Source: Hydrogenophaga sp.
Lineage (GTDB): Bacteria; Pseudomonadota; Gammaproteobacteria; Burkholderiales; Burkholderiaceae_C
Length of the DNA: 64,000 nucleotides
Assembly: GCA_016790705.1 (NCBI GenBank)
Contig: JAEUOT010000046.1
Span: forward strand, 1-64,000
Direction of reading: 5' to 3'
Shown piece after piece: positions 54,702 to 63,357 of the stretch; the first letter of the stretch is position 1; each line of letters begins with the position of its first letter. The notes beneath the pieces were generated by a model that had not been told where the DNA came from, did not search any database, and worked only from the letters and a program-made list of their open reading frames with translations. A program made the position numbers and the translations under genes.

Positions 54702-55712
54702 ATGCCCCTGACCCTGAGCGCCAGCGACCCGGCGGCCATCGAGCAGGCCGCGCAGCGCCTGGCCGCAGGCGGTCTGGTCGGCATGCCGACCGAGACGGTG
54801 TACGGACTGGCGGCCGATGCCGGCAACGCCAGCGCGGTGCGCGGCATTTTCGAAGCCAAGGGCCGGCCCAGCGACCACCCGCTGATCGTGCACATCCCGC
54901 CGACCGAGGGCGGCGACTGGCGCGCGGCGGTGGCGCCGCTGGCGCGTGAGGTGCCCGACGTCGCCGTGGCGCTGATGAACGCCTTCTGGCCGGGCCCGTT
55001 GACGCTGATCCTGCCGCGCCGGCCCGAGGTGGCGGCGGTGGCGGCTGGCGGCCAGGACTCGGTGGGCGTGCGCTGCCCGTCGCACCCGGTGGCGCAGGCG
55101 CTGCTGAAGGCCGCGCGGACCCACGGCGTGCCGGGCGTGGCCGCGCCGAGTGCCAACCGCTTCGGCCGTGTCAGTCCGACCACGGCGGCGCACGTGGCCG
55201 AGGAATTCGCCGACCTGGGCGACGAGCAGTTGCTGATCCTCGACGGCGGCGCCTGCCCGGTAGGGATCGAGTCGACCATCGTCGATTGCTCGCGCGGGTT
55301 CCCGGTGCTGCTGCGCCCCGGCATGCTCACACCGGCCCGCATCGAGGCCGTTTGCGGCCAGCCGCTGCGCGAGCGGGACGATGCCGCCCCGCGCGCCTCG
55401 GGCACGCTGGCGTCGCACTACGCACCCGCCGCGCGGGTCCGGCTGATGTCGGGCGAGCAGATCCAGTCCGCGCTCGATGTGCTGGGGCAGGATGCGAAGC
55501 ACATTGCGGTGTACACGCGCACCTCCCTGCGGGCCGCGCGCGCCGTGCTGCAGCGCCGCATGCCGTCCGACGCCGCCGTCTGTGCGCAGGAACTGTTTGC
55601 AGTGCTGCGCGAACTCGACGCCACCGGCGTGAAGCTGATCTGGGTCGAGACCCCGCCCGACGGGGTCGAGTGGGACGGCGTGCGCGACCGCCTGCAGCGG
55701 GCCGCCGCCTGA
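54702..55712 (+). CDS. tsaC: Threonylcarbamoyl-AMP synthase (Sua5 type)
   Basis: 336 residues. Makes threonylcarbamoyl-AMP for the t6A37 modification of tRNA. YrdC domain (~1-195): GGLVGMPTETVYGLAADAGN (the KxR/S-T-N-type ATP site has PTETVYGL), PSDHPLIVHI, PGPLTLIL, VGVRCPSHPVAQ, APSANRFGRVSPT and GIESTIVDC. C-terminal Sua5 domain (~205-335) includes ASGTLASHYAPAARV. tsaB is 2 kb downstream, so two parts of the t6A pathway are close. Confidence 0.94.
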   Translation: MPLTLSASDPAAIEQAAQRLAAGGLVGMPTETVYGLAADAGNASAVRGIFEAKGRPSDHPLIVHIPPTEGGDWRAAVAPLAREVPDVAVALMNAFWPGPLTLILPRRPEVAAVAAGGQDSVGVRCPSHPVAQALLKAARTHGVPGVAAPSANRFGRVSPTTAAHVAEEFADLGDEQLLILDGGACPVGIESTIVDCSRGFPVLLRPGMLTPARIEAVCGQPLRERDDAAPRASGTLASHYAPAARVRLMSGEQIQSALDVLGQDAKHIAVYTRTSLRAARAVLQRRMPSDAAVCAQELFAVLRELDATGVKLIWVETPPDGVEWDGVRDRLQRAAA

Positions 55713-55804
55713 CGGCCGCGCGGCGGCTCAAGATTGCGCGCGCGCCGCCGATAGGGTGGGCAAGACGCCCCGAATCGCGTCCAACGACCCACCGCGAGCC
55801 CACC

Positions 55805-56050
55805 GTGAACTTCAATACCCACGCCTTCCGCAGCGCCAGCGACGACCGGCTGGTCATCAACGACGAGACCCGTCACCAGTACTACAGCACCATGCAGGCC
55901 GAGGTGTACGACGAGGACATGCTGGACGCGGCGCTCAACCGGCGCCAGGCGCGGGCTTTCCAGGCCCGCGAACAGCGGCGCAACACCGGCTGGATGCTGG
56001 CCGCAGGCGCGGCGGTCGCGCTGGCCGCACTGGCGGCGTTCCTGTTCTGA
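55805..56050 (+). CDS. Small tail-anchored protein, unknown function
   Basis: 81 residues with GTG start (55805-55807): MNFNTHAFRSASDDRLVI..., a charged acidic/Arg-rich middle (YDEDMLDAALNRRQARAFQAREQRRN) and one C-terminal membrane helix (WMLAAGAAVALAALAAFLF). No recognisable family. The frame is consistent in codon use. Could start at an upstream GTG or ATG; the chosen start begins immediately after a non-conserved region and gives a soluble head plus tail anchor. Confidence 0.5.
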   Translation: MNFNTHAFRSASDDRLVINDETRHQYYSTMQAEVYDEDMLDAALNRRQARAFQAREQRRNTGWMLAAGAAVALAALAAFLF

Positions 56051-56069
56051 ACGACCGGCCCCGGCGCGT

Positions 56070-57710
56070 TCAGTCCGAGAGGCTGGCCGTCCATTCCACC
56101 AGCGCGTCCAGCGCCGGGCGAGCGGCCACCGCGTTGGGGTGGTTGATGAAACCCACGACCACATACCGGACGCCGCCAGGACTGTTGACGTAGCCGGCGA
56201 TCCCCGTCACGTCACGCAGGGTGCCGGTCTTGAGCCAGGCGTTGCCGTGCGCCGGACTGTCGGTCGAGCGCCCGACGCGCGCCGCCGTGCCCTTGACCCC
56301 CGCCACCGACAACGACTGCACGAAGGTCGCGCCCTGCGGATGGCGCGCGGCGTGGCGCAGCAGCGCGGCCAGCGAATCGGCGGTGATGCGCTCGACGCGC
56401 GAAAGCCCCGAGCCGTTGTCCATCACCGGAGCGGGCTGACGGATGCCGAAGGTGTTGCGCCACCAGCGCGCGATGATTTCGCGTGAGCGTTCCAGCCGCC
56501 CCTGGCGCTCCAGTTGCAGCGGCCCGCGCGGCACGGTCATCGCGTCGACCCGGGTCGGGGCGAGCTGGCCCAGCGTCAGGAAGACCTGCTGCGCCATCAC
56601 GTTGTTGCTCCACTGGTTGACGTCCGCGATGATTTCCGAGAGGGGCAGCGACCGGGCCTCGTGCAGCAGGCGCGCTTTGGGCGGCGTCGTTCCCGTGACC
56701 ACCTTGCCGGTCAGGGCGCCGCCGCTGTTGCGCCACAGGCCTTCGAGCGCGCGCGCCGCGTAGCTGGCCGGGTCCTGGTAAGCGACCGCCCACTCCTTGT
56801 CGCCGCAGCCCTGCGGGTAGCGGCCGGTGAAACGGATGGCGTTGACGTTGTCGAAGCGCGCGCCGATCGCGCCGCGCCAGTCGCCACACCCGCCGCCGCG
56901 CGCCAGCGGCAATGTGGCGTCGATCGCCAGGCCCGCCATCGGGGGCTCGCTGGTGACCCGGGCGACGCCCGCGGCCGGGTCAGCCGAGAACTTCAGCACC
57001 ACCGACTTGAAGTTGACGAGCAGGGCGTCGGGGCCCGCGTTGTAGGGACGAAGCGCCTCGCCATCGAACGCCGCCGGGTCCTGTGGCGGCAGCTCGAAGG
57101 CGCTGTTGTCCAGCACCATGTTGCCCAGCACGACCACGACGCCCTTGTCCTGCAAGGCCTGGAACGCGGCCTGGATGCGTTCGAGCACCAGCTTGGGATC
57201 GCCGCCGCCCTTGATATAGAGGTTGCCGCGCAGCGTGCCCTTGTCGAGCACGCCGTCGGTGTAGAAGCGGGTGGTCCAGGTGAAATCCGGGCCGAGCAGG
57301 TCCATCGCCGCGTAGGTGGTCACCAGTTTCATCACCGAGGCCGGGCTGATGACCTCGTCGGCGCGGTGGCGCAGCCGCTCGGCACCGTTGCCGGAGACCG
57401 GGATCACCAGCGCGGACATGGCGCTGAGCGGCACCTGGGCGCGCTGCAGCGCACCGGCCACGGTCGGGGGCAGCGCCGTCTGGGTCGCGTAGGCGCTGGC
57501 ACCGGCGCGCGAGGGCGCCTCGGGCTGTGCAGCGGGCGCCGCACGCGGGGCGGTGTCGCCGGCCGAGGGCGCTCCCGGGGCGCGCAGGGTCGGTTCGGGA
57601 CGAAGCCGCAGCTCGCCGGCGCCGAGTTCCTGCTCCAGCCCCTGCGCGGCGGCGACGGTGGCAAGGGAAAGGAGAACAGGCAGCAGGAGGGACCGGGAGG
57701 GCAGTGACAT
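56070..57710 (-). CDS. dacB: D-alanyl-D-alanine carboxypeptidase/endopeptidase (PBP4 class)
   Basis: 546 residues with signal peptide (MSLPSRSLLLPVLLSLATVAAAQ). Periplasmic class C penicillin-binding protein trimming or cutting peptidoglycan crosslinks. Catalytic motifs: SxxK in SPASVMKLVTTY, SxN in QWSNNVMAQQ, and KTG in WLKTGTLRDVTG. A Pro/Ala-rich low-complexity stretch (~40-75) follows the signal. Longer than E. coli DacB (477) because of this. Divergent from tsaB with a 44-bp shared promoter region. Confidence 0.94.
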   Translation of the reverse strand: MSLPSRSLLLPVLLSLATVAAAQGLEQELGAGELRLRPEPTLRAPGAPSAGDTAPRAAPAAQPEAPSRAGASAYATQTALPPTVAGALQRAQVPLSAMSALVIPVSGNGAERLRHRADEVISPASVMKLVTTYAAMDLLGPDFTWTTRFYTDGVLDKGTLRGNLYIKGGGDPKLVLERIQAAFQALQDKGVVVVLGNMVLDNSAFELPPQDPAAFDGEALRPYNAGPDALLVNFKSVVLKFSADPAAGVARVTSEPPMAGLAIDATLPLARGGGCGDWRGAIGARFDNVNAIRFTGRYPQGCGDKEWAVAYQDPASYAARALEGLWRNSGGALTGKVVTGTTPPKARLLHEARSLPLSEIIADVNQWSNNVMAQQVFLTLGQLAPTRVDAMTVPRGPLQLERQGRLERSREIIARWWRNTFGIRQPAPVMDNGSGLSRVERITADSLAALLRHAARHPQGATFVQSLSVAGVKGTAARVGRSTDSPAHGNAWLKTGTLRDVTGIAGYVNSPGGVRYVVVGFINHPNAVAARPALDALVEWTASLSD

Positions 57711-57719
57711 GGCCGGCCG

Positions 57720-57725
57720 ATTATG
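57720..57725 (-). promoter_or_regulatory. -10-like hexamer CATAAT of dacB
   Basis: On the minus strand CATAAT ends 9 nt before the dacB ATG; predicted leader about 3 nt. Confidence 0.35.
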
Positions 57726-57742
57726 GGTCAGCGACCCTCCCC

Positions 57743-57748
57743 GATAAT
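57743..57748 (+). promoter_or_regulatory. -10-like hexamer GATAAT of tsaB
   Basis: GATAAT ends 6 nt before the tsaB ATG (57755), so the start would be the first base of the message. Confidence 0.4.
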
Positions 57749-57754
57749 CCTCCC

Positions 57755-58507
57755 ATGCCTTCCGACGCCCTGCGACTGCTCGCCATCGATTCCAGCACCG
57801 ACACCCTGTCGGTCGCGCTGGGATCCGGGGCGCCGGACGATGAGGTGCTGGTTTTTTCCGGGCCGGGCGCTGCCCAGGCCTCGGCCACCCTGCTGCCGAC
57901 GGTGCAGTCCTTGCTGGCGCAGGCGGGCTGGTCGCTGGCGTCGCTGGATGCGGTGGTGTTCGGGCGCGGCCCGGGGTCGTTCACCGGCTTGCGCACCGCG
58001 TGTGCGGTGGCCCAGGGCCTGGCTTATGGCGCGGGCGGACTGCCGGTGCTGCCGGTCGACACGCTGCTGGCGCTTGCGGAGGCCGCGCGGCAGCAGCGTC
58101 TGCAACAGGGGCTTGCGCTGCCGGCGTTCACCGCTGCGCTGCTGGATGCCCGCATGGACGAGATCTATGTGGCGCTGTACCGCAATGGCCCTCTCGCGGT
58201 GTCGCACGAGCCGCTGCAGCCGCCTCGGCTGTGCGCGCCCGAGGCCCTGGCGTCCTGGCTGGCCGACGTCCAGCCCGAGGCAGAAGGCGCCTGCCTGCTG
58301 GCGGGCAATGTGTTCGATGTCTACGGGGGACGCCTGCAGGGCCTGGACGGGCCCCGGCAGCCGGCCCTGCCCACCGCCGCGGCGCTGCTGTCGCTGGCGC
58401 CGGCCCTGCTGGCCGGCGGTCACGCGGTGGCGGCGAGCGAGGCGCTGCCGCTGTATGTGCGCGACAAGGTGGCGCGCACCACGCAGGAACGCGAGGGCGC
58501 GCGATGA
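57755..58507 (+). CDS. tsaB: tRNA threonylcarbamoyladenosine biosynthesis protein TsaB
   Basis: 250 residues from MPSDALRLLAIDSSTDTLSVAL. ASKHA-fold scaffold for the TsaD/TsaE transferase that makes t6A37. VVFGRGPGSFTGLRTACAVAQGLAYG is the family signature. ATP-independent dimerisation part of the t6A complex. The start at 57755 is fixed by the family N-terminus and a -10-like hexamer right upstream. Stop overlaps rimI by 4 bp (58504-58507). Confidence 0.94.
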   Translation: MPSDALRLLAIDSSTDTLSVALGSGAPDDEVLVFSGPGAAQASATLLPTVQSLLAQAGWSLASLDAVVFGRGPGSFTGLRTACAVAQGLAYGAGGLPVLPVDTLLALAEAARQQRLQQGLALPAFTAALLDARMDEIYVALYRNGPLAVSHEPLQPPRLCAPEALASWLADVQPEAEGACLLAGNVFDVYGGRLQGLDGPRQPALPTAAALLSLAPALLAGGHAVAASEALPLYVRDKVARTTQEREGAR

Positions 58508-59070
58508 CGGTGTTCGCGACGCTCTGGCCCGAGGCGGCGGACCCGCAGGGCAAACGCCCGGTCGCTTTCGAGGCGATGACGCTGGCCGATCTGGACCTGG
58601 TGCACGAGGTGGAGAAGACCGCCTATGCCCATCCCTGGTCGCGCCGCCACTTCGCCGACTCGCTGGCCAGCGGTTATCCCGCCGTGATGCTCACGGGCGC
58701 GCCCCAGCCGGGCGAGGCGGACACCTTGCGGCGCCCCGATGGCCAAGTGCTGCTGGGCTATCTGGTGGCGATGCCGGGTGTGGACGAGGTGCACCTGCTG
58801 AACATCACGGTCGCGCCGGCCCACCAGCGCCAGGGGTGGGCGCGTTTCATGCTGGATGCGCTGGCGCTGTGGTCACGCGGCCAGGGCGCGCAGTGGCTGT
58901 GGCTGGAGGTGCGGGCGGGCAATGGCCCCGCGCGTGCGCTCTACACCGGCTACGGGTTCAAGTCGGTCGGGGTGCGCCGCGGCTACTACCCGGCCGGCGG
59001 CCTGCAGCGCGAAGACGCGGTGGTGATGAGTCTGGCCCTGAACGGTCAGGGATCCGGGGAGGGCGCATGA
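58504..59070 (+). CDS. rimI: Ribosomal protein S18 alanine N-acetyltransferase
   Basis: 188 residues from MTVFATLWPEAADPQGK. GNAT fold: EVEKTAYAHPWSRRHFADSL (typical RimI start), VHLLNITVAPAHQRQGWARFML with the acetyl-CoA loop, and LEVRAGNGPARALYTGYGFKSVGVRRGYY. Slightly longer N-terminus than E. coli RimI (148 aa). Between tsaB and a UDG gene with 4-bp overlaps each side, the common tsaB-rimI pairing. Confidence 0.9.
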   Translation: MTVFATLWPEAADPQGKRPVAFEAMTLADLDLVHEVEKTAYAHPWSRRHFADSLASGYPAVMLTGAPQPGEADTLRRPDGQVLLGYLVAMPGVDEVHLLNITVAPAHQRQGWARFMLDALALWSRGQGAQWLWLEVRAGNGPARALYTGYGFKSVGVRRGYYPAGGLQREDAVVMSLALNGQGSGEGA

Positions 59071-59921
59071 GCGGGCCCGACGACGAGCCGACCTCGTTCG
59101 TTCCTTTCCTGGACGCGCGCCGTCGGGCCATGCTGGCCGAGATGGGGGTGCGCGTGTGGGCGCCCCGGCCGCCCGCGGCCGGTCCCGAGGCGGCGCCGCC
59201 CGCACCGGTGTCAGCGGTTCCAGCGGCTCCTGTCGCCGCGCCCGTGGTGGCGGCTGCGCCCCCGGCACGGCCGTTGCCCCCCGCGACGCCCCCCGTGATC
59301 GTGATGCCGGCCGAGCCCGCGGCCACCGAACGGCTGCGGCCCGCTGGTGTGGCGCAGATGGACTGGCCGGCGCTGGCCGGGGCCGTGGCGGGGTGCCAGG
59401 CCTGCGGCCTGTGCAAGACCCGGCGCAACACGGTCTTCGGCGTCGGCGACACCGCCGCCGACTGGATGATCGTGGGCGAGGCGCCCGGCGAAAACGAGGA
59501 CCTGCGGGGCGAACCGTTTGTGGGCGCGGCCGGGCAACTGCTGGACAACATGCTGCGTGCGGTCGGCCGCAGCCGTGCGGGCGAGGGCGCGCAGGGGGCC
59601 TACATCGCCAACGTGCTCAAGTGCCGTCCGCCGGCCAACCGCAACCCGCAGCCACAGGAGGTCGCGCAGTGCGAACCCTTCCTCGCGCGGCAGGTGGCGC
59701 TGGTGCAGCCGAAGATCATCGTGGCCATGGGGCGCTTTGCGGTGCAGTCGCTGCTGCGCACCGAGGAGCCGATCGGCCGCTTGCGCGGGCGGGTGCACCG
59801 CTACGAGGGTGTGCCGGTGATCGTGACCTACCACCCGGCCTACCTGCTGCGCACGCCGGCCGACAAGGCCAAGGCCTGGGACGACCTGTGCCTGGCGATG
59901 GACACGGCCGACGGTCGCTGA
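59067..59921 (+). CDS. Family 4-type uracil-DNA glycosylase (Fe-S)
   Basis: 284 residues. A ~75-residue Pro/Ala linker (residues ~30-95) precedes the catalytic domain. Fe-S cysteines in CQACGLCKTRR and later NVLKCRPPANRNP and EVAQCEPFL; motif A VGEAPGENEDLRGEPFVG and motif B HPAYLLR. Excises uracil from DNA. The Pro-rich extension is not part of the classical family 4 enzymes, but is common in Comamonadaceae copies (from memory). Coupled to rimI by an ATGA overlap. Confidence 0.9.
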   Translation: MSGPDDEPTSFVPFLDARRRAMLAEMGVRVWAPRPPAAGPEAAPPAPVSAVPAAPVAAPVVAAAPPARPLPPATPPVIVMPAEPAATERLRPAGVAQMDWPALAGAVAGCQACGLCKTRRNTVFGVGDTAADWMIVGEAPGENEDLRGEPFVGAAGQLLDNMLRAVGRSRAGEGAQGAYIANVLKCRPPANRNPQPQEVAQCEPFLARQVALVQPKIIVAMGRFAVQSLLRTEEPIGRLRGRVHRYEGVPVIVTYHPAYLLRTPADKAKAWDDLCLAMDTADGR

Positions 59922-59999
59922 CGGGGGCGGGGTTCTCCCGATAGGGCGCGGCCACGGGCGGCGCGATCATGCGGTGCATCCACATTCCGGGAGACCCTC

Positions 60000-60767
60000 A
60001 TGACCCATCTCTTTGACGCCCCTCTCATCGGCACCGGTCCACGCAAGGTGATCTGCCTGCACGGCTGGTTCGGCCACGCGCGTGGCTGGGGCCCGCTGGT
60101 CCAGCACCTGGACAAGGACGCCTTCAGCTACGCCTTTCTCGACCAGCGCGGCTACGGCCATCGCAAGGACAGCGGCGGCCCCTACACCATGGCCCAGATC
60201 GCGCAGGACGCGCTGGCGCTGGCCGATTCCCTGGGCTGGGACCGCTTCGCGCTGGTCGGGCATTCGATGGGCGGCCTGGCGATCCAGCAGGTGCTGGCCG
60301 AGGCGCCGCAGCGGGTCCAGGCCCTGGTCGGTGTGACGCCGGTGCCAGCGTCCGGCGTGCCGTTCGACGATGCCGGCTGGGCTTTCTTCTCGGCCGCGGC
60401 GAAAGACGTTGGCACACGCCGCGCCATCATCGACCTGACCACGGGCAACCGGCTGTCGGGTGTGTGGCTCGAAGGCATGGCACGGCGCTCGCTGCAGCAC
60501 TCCCATGAAGACGCCGTGGCCGACTATCTGGTCGCCTGGGCCAAGACCTCGGTGCTGGACCGGGTGCAGGGCAAGACCCTGCCGGTGCTGGTGATTGCGG
60601 GCGAGCACGACCCGGCGCTCGGTGAGGCCACGTGCAGGGCGACCTGGCTGCAGCACTACCCCAACGCGACGCTGGAGATCATGGCCAACGCCGGCCACTA
60701 CCCGATGGACGAGACACCGATTGCGCTGGCGACCTCGATCGAGCGCTTCCTGTCAAAGGCGATGTAG
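60000..60767 (+). CDS. Alpha/beta hydrolase
   Basis: 255 residues. Nucleophile Ser89 in LVGHSMGG; acid in VIAGEHDPAL and His in NAGHYPMDET; oxyanion hole HGWFGHARGW. Substrate unknown; size and motifs fit small esterases or haloalkane-type hydrolases. A duplicated repeat lies 7 nt after its stop. Confidence 0.88.
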   Translation: MTHLFDAPLIGTGPRKVICLHGWFGHARGWGPLVQHLDKDAFSYAFLDQRGYGHRKDSGGPYTMAQIAQDALALADSLGWDRFALVGHSMGGLAIQQVLAEAPQRVQALVGVTPVPASGVPFDDAGWAFFSAAAKDVGTRRAIIDLTTGNRLSGVWLEGMARRSLQHSHEDAVADYLVAWAKTSVLDRVQGKTLPVLVIAGEHDPALGEATCRATWLQHYPNATLEIMANAGHYPMDETPIALATSIERFLSKAM

Positions 60768-60774
60768 ACCCGGA

Positions 60775-60848
60775 GGCCGCCCCAAGGCAGGGGTCAGCCC
60801 CCTCGGGGGGCAGCGACCCGCGCAGCGGTGGAGCGTGGGGGCCGGAGC
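60775..60848 (-). repeat. Tandem repeat unit 1 (GC hairpin element)
   Basis: 74 bp matching unit 2 at 73 of 74 bases, offset 85 bp. Contains a CCCCC-TC-GGGGG hairpin and a CGCTGCGCG-type hairpin when read on the minus strand; related to the three-hairpin element but without the third hairpin. Confidence 0.7.
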
Positions 60849-60859
60849 CCCTGCCGCCG

Positions 60860-60933
60860 GGCCGCCCCAAGGCAGGGGTCAGCCCCCTCGGGGGGCAGCG
60901 ACCCGCGCAGCGGTGGAGCGTGGGGGCCAGAGC
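60860..60933 (-). repeat. Tandem repeat unit 2, entering the DMT transporter 3' end
   Basis: Second copy of the 74-bp unit. Bases 60879-60933 are read by the transporter gene, which takes its last ~15 codons and stop from the repeat. Confidence 0.7.
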
Positions 60934-61790
60934 ACCGTCGCGATGGACGCCATCACCAGCCCGACGGCGGCCCAGTCCTGCCAGTGCAGCACCTCGCCGA
61001 GCCACCAGGCACCGCTGAACACCCCCAGCACGGGAATGAACATCACCGACAGCGTGGAGGCGATCGGCGGCAGTTCGCGCGCCAGCATCAGCCACGCCAC
61101 CTGCGCGAAGGCGAACACGCCCAGCGCGTTGTAGACGATCGCCCCCCACTGCGCCGGGCTGGGCGCGACCCACTCGCCGCGCTCGAAGAGCAGGGACAGC
61201 GCGGTCATCCACAGCGTGGTGATCACCGTCATCCAGAAGCTGATGGTGAGGGTGGGAGCCTCGATGCGGGTGCGCCGCATCATCTGGGTGCCGACGGCCC
61301 AGGTGGCGGCCGCGACCAGCATCATGGCCACGCCCAGCGGGCGCCCGGAGAGCGAAGTGAACTCGTGCCAGAGCAGCAGCAGCACGCCCAGTGCGGCCGC
61401 CGCCACGCCGACCCAGGCGCGCGGCACCAGCCGCTGGCTGTACCAGAGCGCACCGATCACCGCCGAGAAGACCGGCATGGTGTAGCCCAGAATCGCGGCG
61501 CGTCCGCTGGACAGCGACTGGATCGCCAGGATGGCCAGCGTGTGCCAGAACAGCATGTTGAAGACCGTCAGCAGCAGCAGTTCCCGCCAGTGCGCCCGCG
61601 GCAGGGTGAAACTGACACGGCGCCAGCGCAGGAAGGCCCCGAGCACCGGCACGCCCAGCCACATGCAGATCGTGCGGAAGGTCAGCGGCGGAAAGCCGGT
61701 GACACCGAACTTCATGATCGGCCAGTTGAGCCCCCAGACCAGGGTGATCATCACGAGAAGGCTCAGTTGCTGGCGGGACAGGGCGTGCAT
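60879..61790 (-). CDS. DMT-superfamily (EamA) transporter
   Basis: 303 residues from MHALSRQQLSLLVMITLVWG. Ten predicted membrane helices in two EamA halves; conserved WGLNWPIMKFGVT start and PVFSAVIGALWYSQRL, and second-half PVLGVFSGAWWLGEVL. Likely exports or imports a small metabolite; specificity unknown. The last ~15 residues (ARVAAPRGG) come from a repeat, so the ancestral C-terminus was probably different. Divergent from pyrF. Confidence 0.88.
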   Translation of the reverse strand: MHALSRQQLSLLVMITLVWGLNWPIMKFGVTGFPPLTFRTICMWLGVPVLGAFLRWRRVSFTLPRAHWRELLLLTVFNMLFWHTLAILAIQSLSSGRAAILGYTMPVFSAVIGALWYSQRLVPRAWVGVAAAALGVLLLLWHEFTSLSGRPLGVAMMLVAAATWAVGTQMMRRTRIEAPTLTISFWMTVITTLWMTALSLLFERGEWVAPSPAQWGAIVYNALGVFAFAQVAWLMLARELPPIASTLSVMFIPVLGVFSGAWWLGEVLHWQDWAAVGLVMASIATVLWPPRSTAARVAAPRGG

Positions 61791-61797
61791 GGACGCG

Positions 61798-61803
61798 ATC
61801 TTA
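61798..61803 (-). promoter_or_regulatory. -10-like hexamer TAAGAT of the DMT transporter
   Basis: Minus-strand TAAGAT ends 7 nt before the ATG; leader of about 1 nt expected. Confidence 0.35.
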
Positions 61804-61842
61804 GGGGCCTGCGCGGCGATCCGCTGTCGCGAGGTCGAAACG

Positions 61843-61848
61843 TAAAAT
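61843..61848 (+). promoter_or_regulatory. -10-like hexamer TAAAAT of pyrF
   Basis: TAAAAT ends 6 nt before the pyrF ATG (61855), so a start on the A of ATG is expected. Confidence 0.45.
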
Positions 61849-61854
61849 CGGCGC

Positions 61855-62694
61855 ATGACCTTTCTCGACATGCTGGGCGCGGCAGAGCGCCAGAACCAGT
61901 CCCTGCTCTGCGTCGGTCTTGACCCCGATCCCGCGAAATTCCCGGCCGGCATGAAGGGCGATGCGTCGAAGATCTACGACTTCTGCGCCGCCATCGTCGA
62001 GGCGACGGCCGACACCGTGATCGCCTTCAAGCCGCAGATCGCCTATTTCGCCGCCCACCGCGCCGAAGACCAGCTCGAAAAGCTGATGCGGCACATGAAG
62101 GCGGTGGCGCCGCAGGTGCCAGTGATCCTGGACGCCAAGCGCGGCGACATCGGCAGCACCGCCGAACAGTACGCCGTCGAGGCCTTCGAGCGCTACGGCG
62201 CCGATGCGGTGACGCTGTCGCCCTTCATGGGCTGGGATTCGGTCCAGCCTTACCTGAAATACGAGGGCAAGGGCGCGTTCCTGCTGTGCCGCACCTCCAA
62301 CCCTGGCGGAGACGATCTGCAGAACCAGCGGCTGGCCTCGGTCGAGGGACAGCCGCGCGTCTACGAACACATCGCCCGGCTGGCGCAGGGCCCCTGGAAC
62401 CTCAACGGCCAACTCGGCCTGGTGGTGGGGGCGACCTACCCGGCGGAAATCGAGCGCGTGCGCGCACTGGCGCCCACGCTGCCGCTGCTGATCCCCGGCG
62501 TCGGCGCCCAGGGCGGTGACGCGGTGGCCACCATCCGTGCGGGCTACCGCAGCGAAGGCGGCATCACGCACGGCCCGGTGATCGTCAACAGCTCGCGCGC
62601 CGTGCTCTACGCCGCCTCGGGCGCCGATTTCGCTGTGGCCGCGCGTGCCGAGGCGCTGCGCACGCGTGACCTGCTGAACGCTGCCAAGGCATGA
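61855..62694 (+). CDS. pyrF: Orotidine 5'-phosphate decarboxylase (type 2)
   Basis: 279 residues, final UMP step. Type 2 OMPDC motif [12 protein letters not shown] with catalytic Asp-x-Lys (Asp93/Lys95), plus [26 protein letters not shown] and [12 protein letters not shown]. Longer than the E. coli type 1 enzyme (245). Stop overlaps the GST gene ATG by 4 bp. Confidence 0.96.
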   Translation: MTFLDMLGAAERQNQSLLCVGLDPDPAKFPAGMKGDASKIYDFCAAIVEATADTVIAFKPQIAYFAAHRAEDQLEKLMRHMKAVAPQVPVILDAKRGDIGSTAEQYAVEAFERYGADAVTLSPFMGWDSVQPYLKYEGKGAFLLCRTSNPGGDDLQNQRLASVEGQPRVYEHIARLAQGPWNLNGQLGLVVGATYPAEIERVRALAPTLPLLIPGVGAQGGDAVATIRAGYRSEGGITHGPVIVNSSRAVLYAASGADFAVAARAEALRTRDLLNAAKA

Positions 62695-63323
62695 AGCTCT
62701 ACGTCGCACCGCGCGCACCCAACCCGCGTCGCGTGCGGATGTTCCTGGCCGAAAAAGGCATCGACCTGGTGGCCGCGGGCATTGCGCTGGTGGACGTGGA
62801 CCTCAACGCGCAAGAGCACAAGTCCGAGGCCTTCCGCGCCAAAAGCCCGCTGGCGCGCATCCCGGCGCTGGAGTTCGACGATGGTAGGGTGCTGACCGAG
62901 ACGCGGGCCATCTGCACCTGGCTCGAAGGCTTCTGTCCGACGCCCAACCTGATGGGCGTCGACGCCACCGAGCGCGCCTTCATCGAAATGGCCGACCGAC
63001 GCGTGGAGTGGTACTTCATGCTGCCGATCGGTCATTGCATTCGCCACACCCACCCCGGCCTGGCGCCGCTGGAGCAGCCGCAGTTTCCCGACTTCGGGCG
63101 TTCGCAGGGCGAAAAAATGCTGGAAACCGCTGCCTGGCTCGACCGCGAGCTGCAGCACCAGCCCTGGATCGCGGGCGAGCGCTTCACGATTGCCGACATC
63201 ACGGCCTTCTGTGCCCTGGAGTTCGCGAAACTGATGCGCTTCAGCGCTGGGGAAAAGGGGTTCTTCGCCCTGCAGGCCTGGCGGGATCGGGTGGCAGGCC
63301 GTGCGTCCGCAGGGGTCGCATAG
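62691..63323 (+). CDS. Glutathione S-transferase family protein
   Basis: 210 residues. Thioredoxin-like N-domain ([23 protein letters not shown]..., with [20 protein letters not shown] around residue 55-75) and all-helical C-domain ([13 protein letters not shown]-capping motif). The usual N-terminal Ser/Cys/Tyr is not evident (APNPRR). Coupled to pyrF by ATGA. Role unknown; no evidence that it is the gentisate-pathway maleylpyruvate isomerase. Confidence 0.9.
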   Translation: MKLYVAPRAPNPRRVRMFLAEKGIDLVAAGIALVDVDLNAQEHKSEAFRAKSPLARIPALEFDDGRVLTETRAICTWLEGFCPTPNLMGVDATERAFIEMADRRVEWYFMLPIGHCIRHTHPGLAPLEQPQFPDFGRSQGEKMLETAAWLDRELQHQPWIAGERFTIADITAFCALEFAKLMRFSAGEKGFFALQAWRDRVAGRASAGVA

Positions 63324-63343
63324 TCCGCGTAGTCCGGTGTGGC

Positions 63344-63349
63344 TATGAT
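63344..63349 (+). promoter_or_regulatory. -10-like hexamer TATGAT of the MipA-like gene
   Basis: TATGAT ends 8 nt before the ATG at 63358; leader ~2 nt. Confidence 0.4.
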
Positions 63350-63357
63350 GGCCCCCC

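Noticed and set aside
60775-60933. CRISPR-like array
   Set aside because: Only two direct repeats with an 11-nt spacer and internal hairpins; no cas genes.
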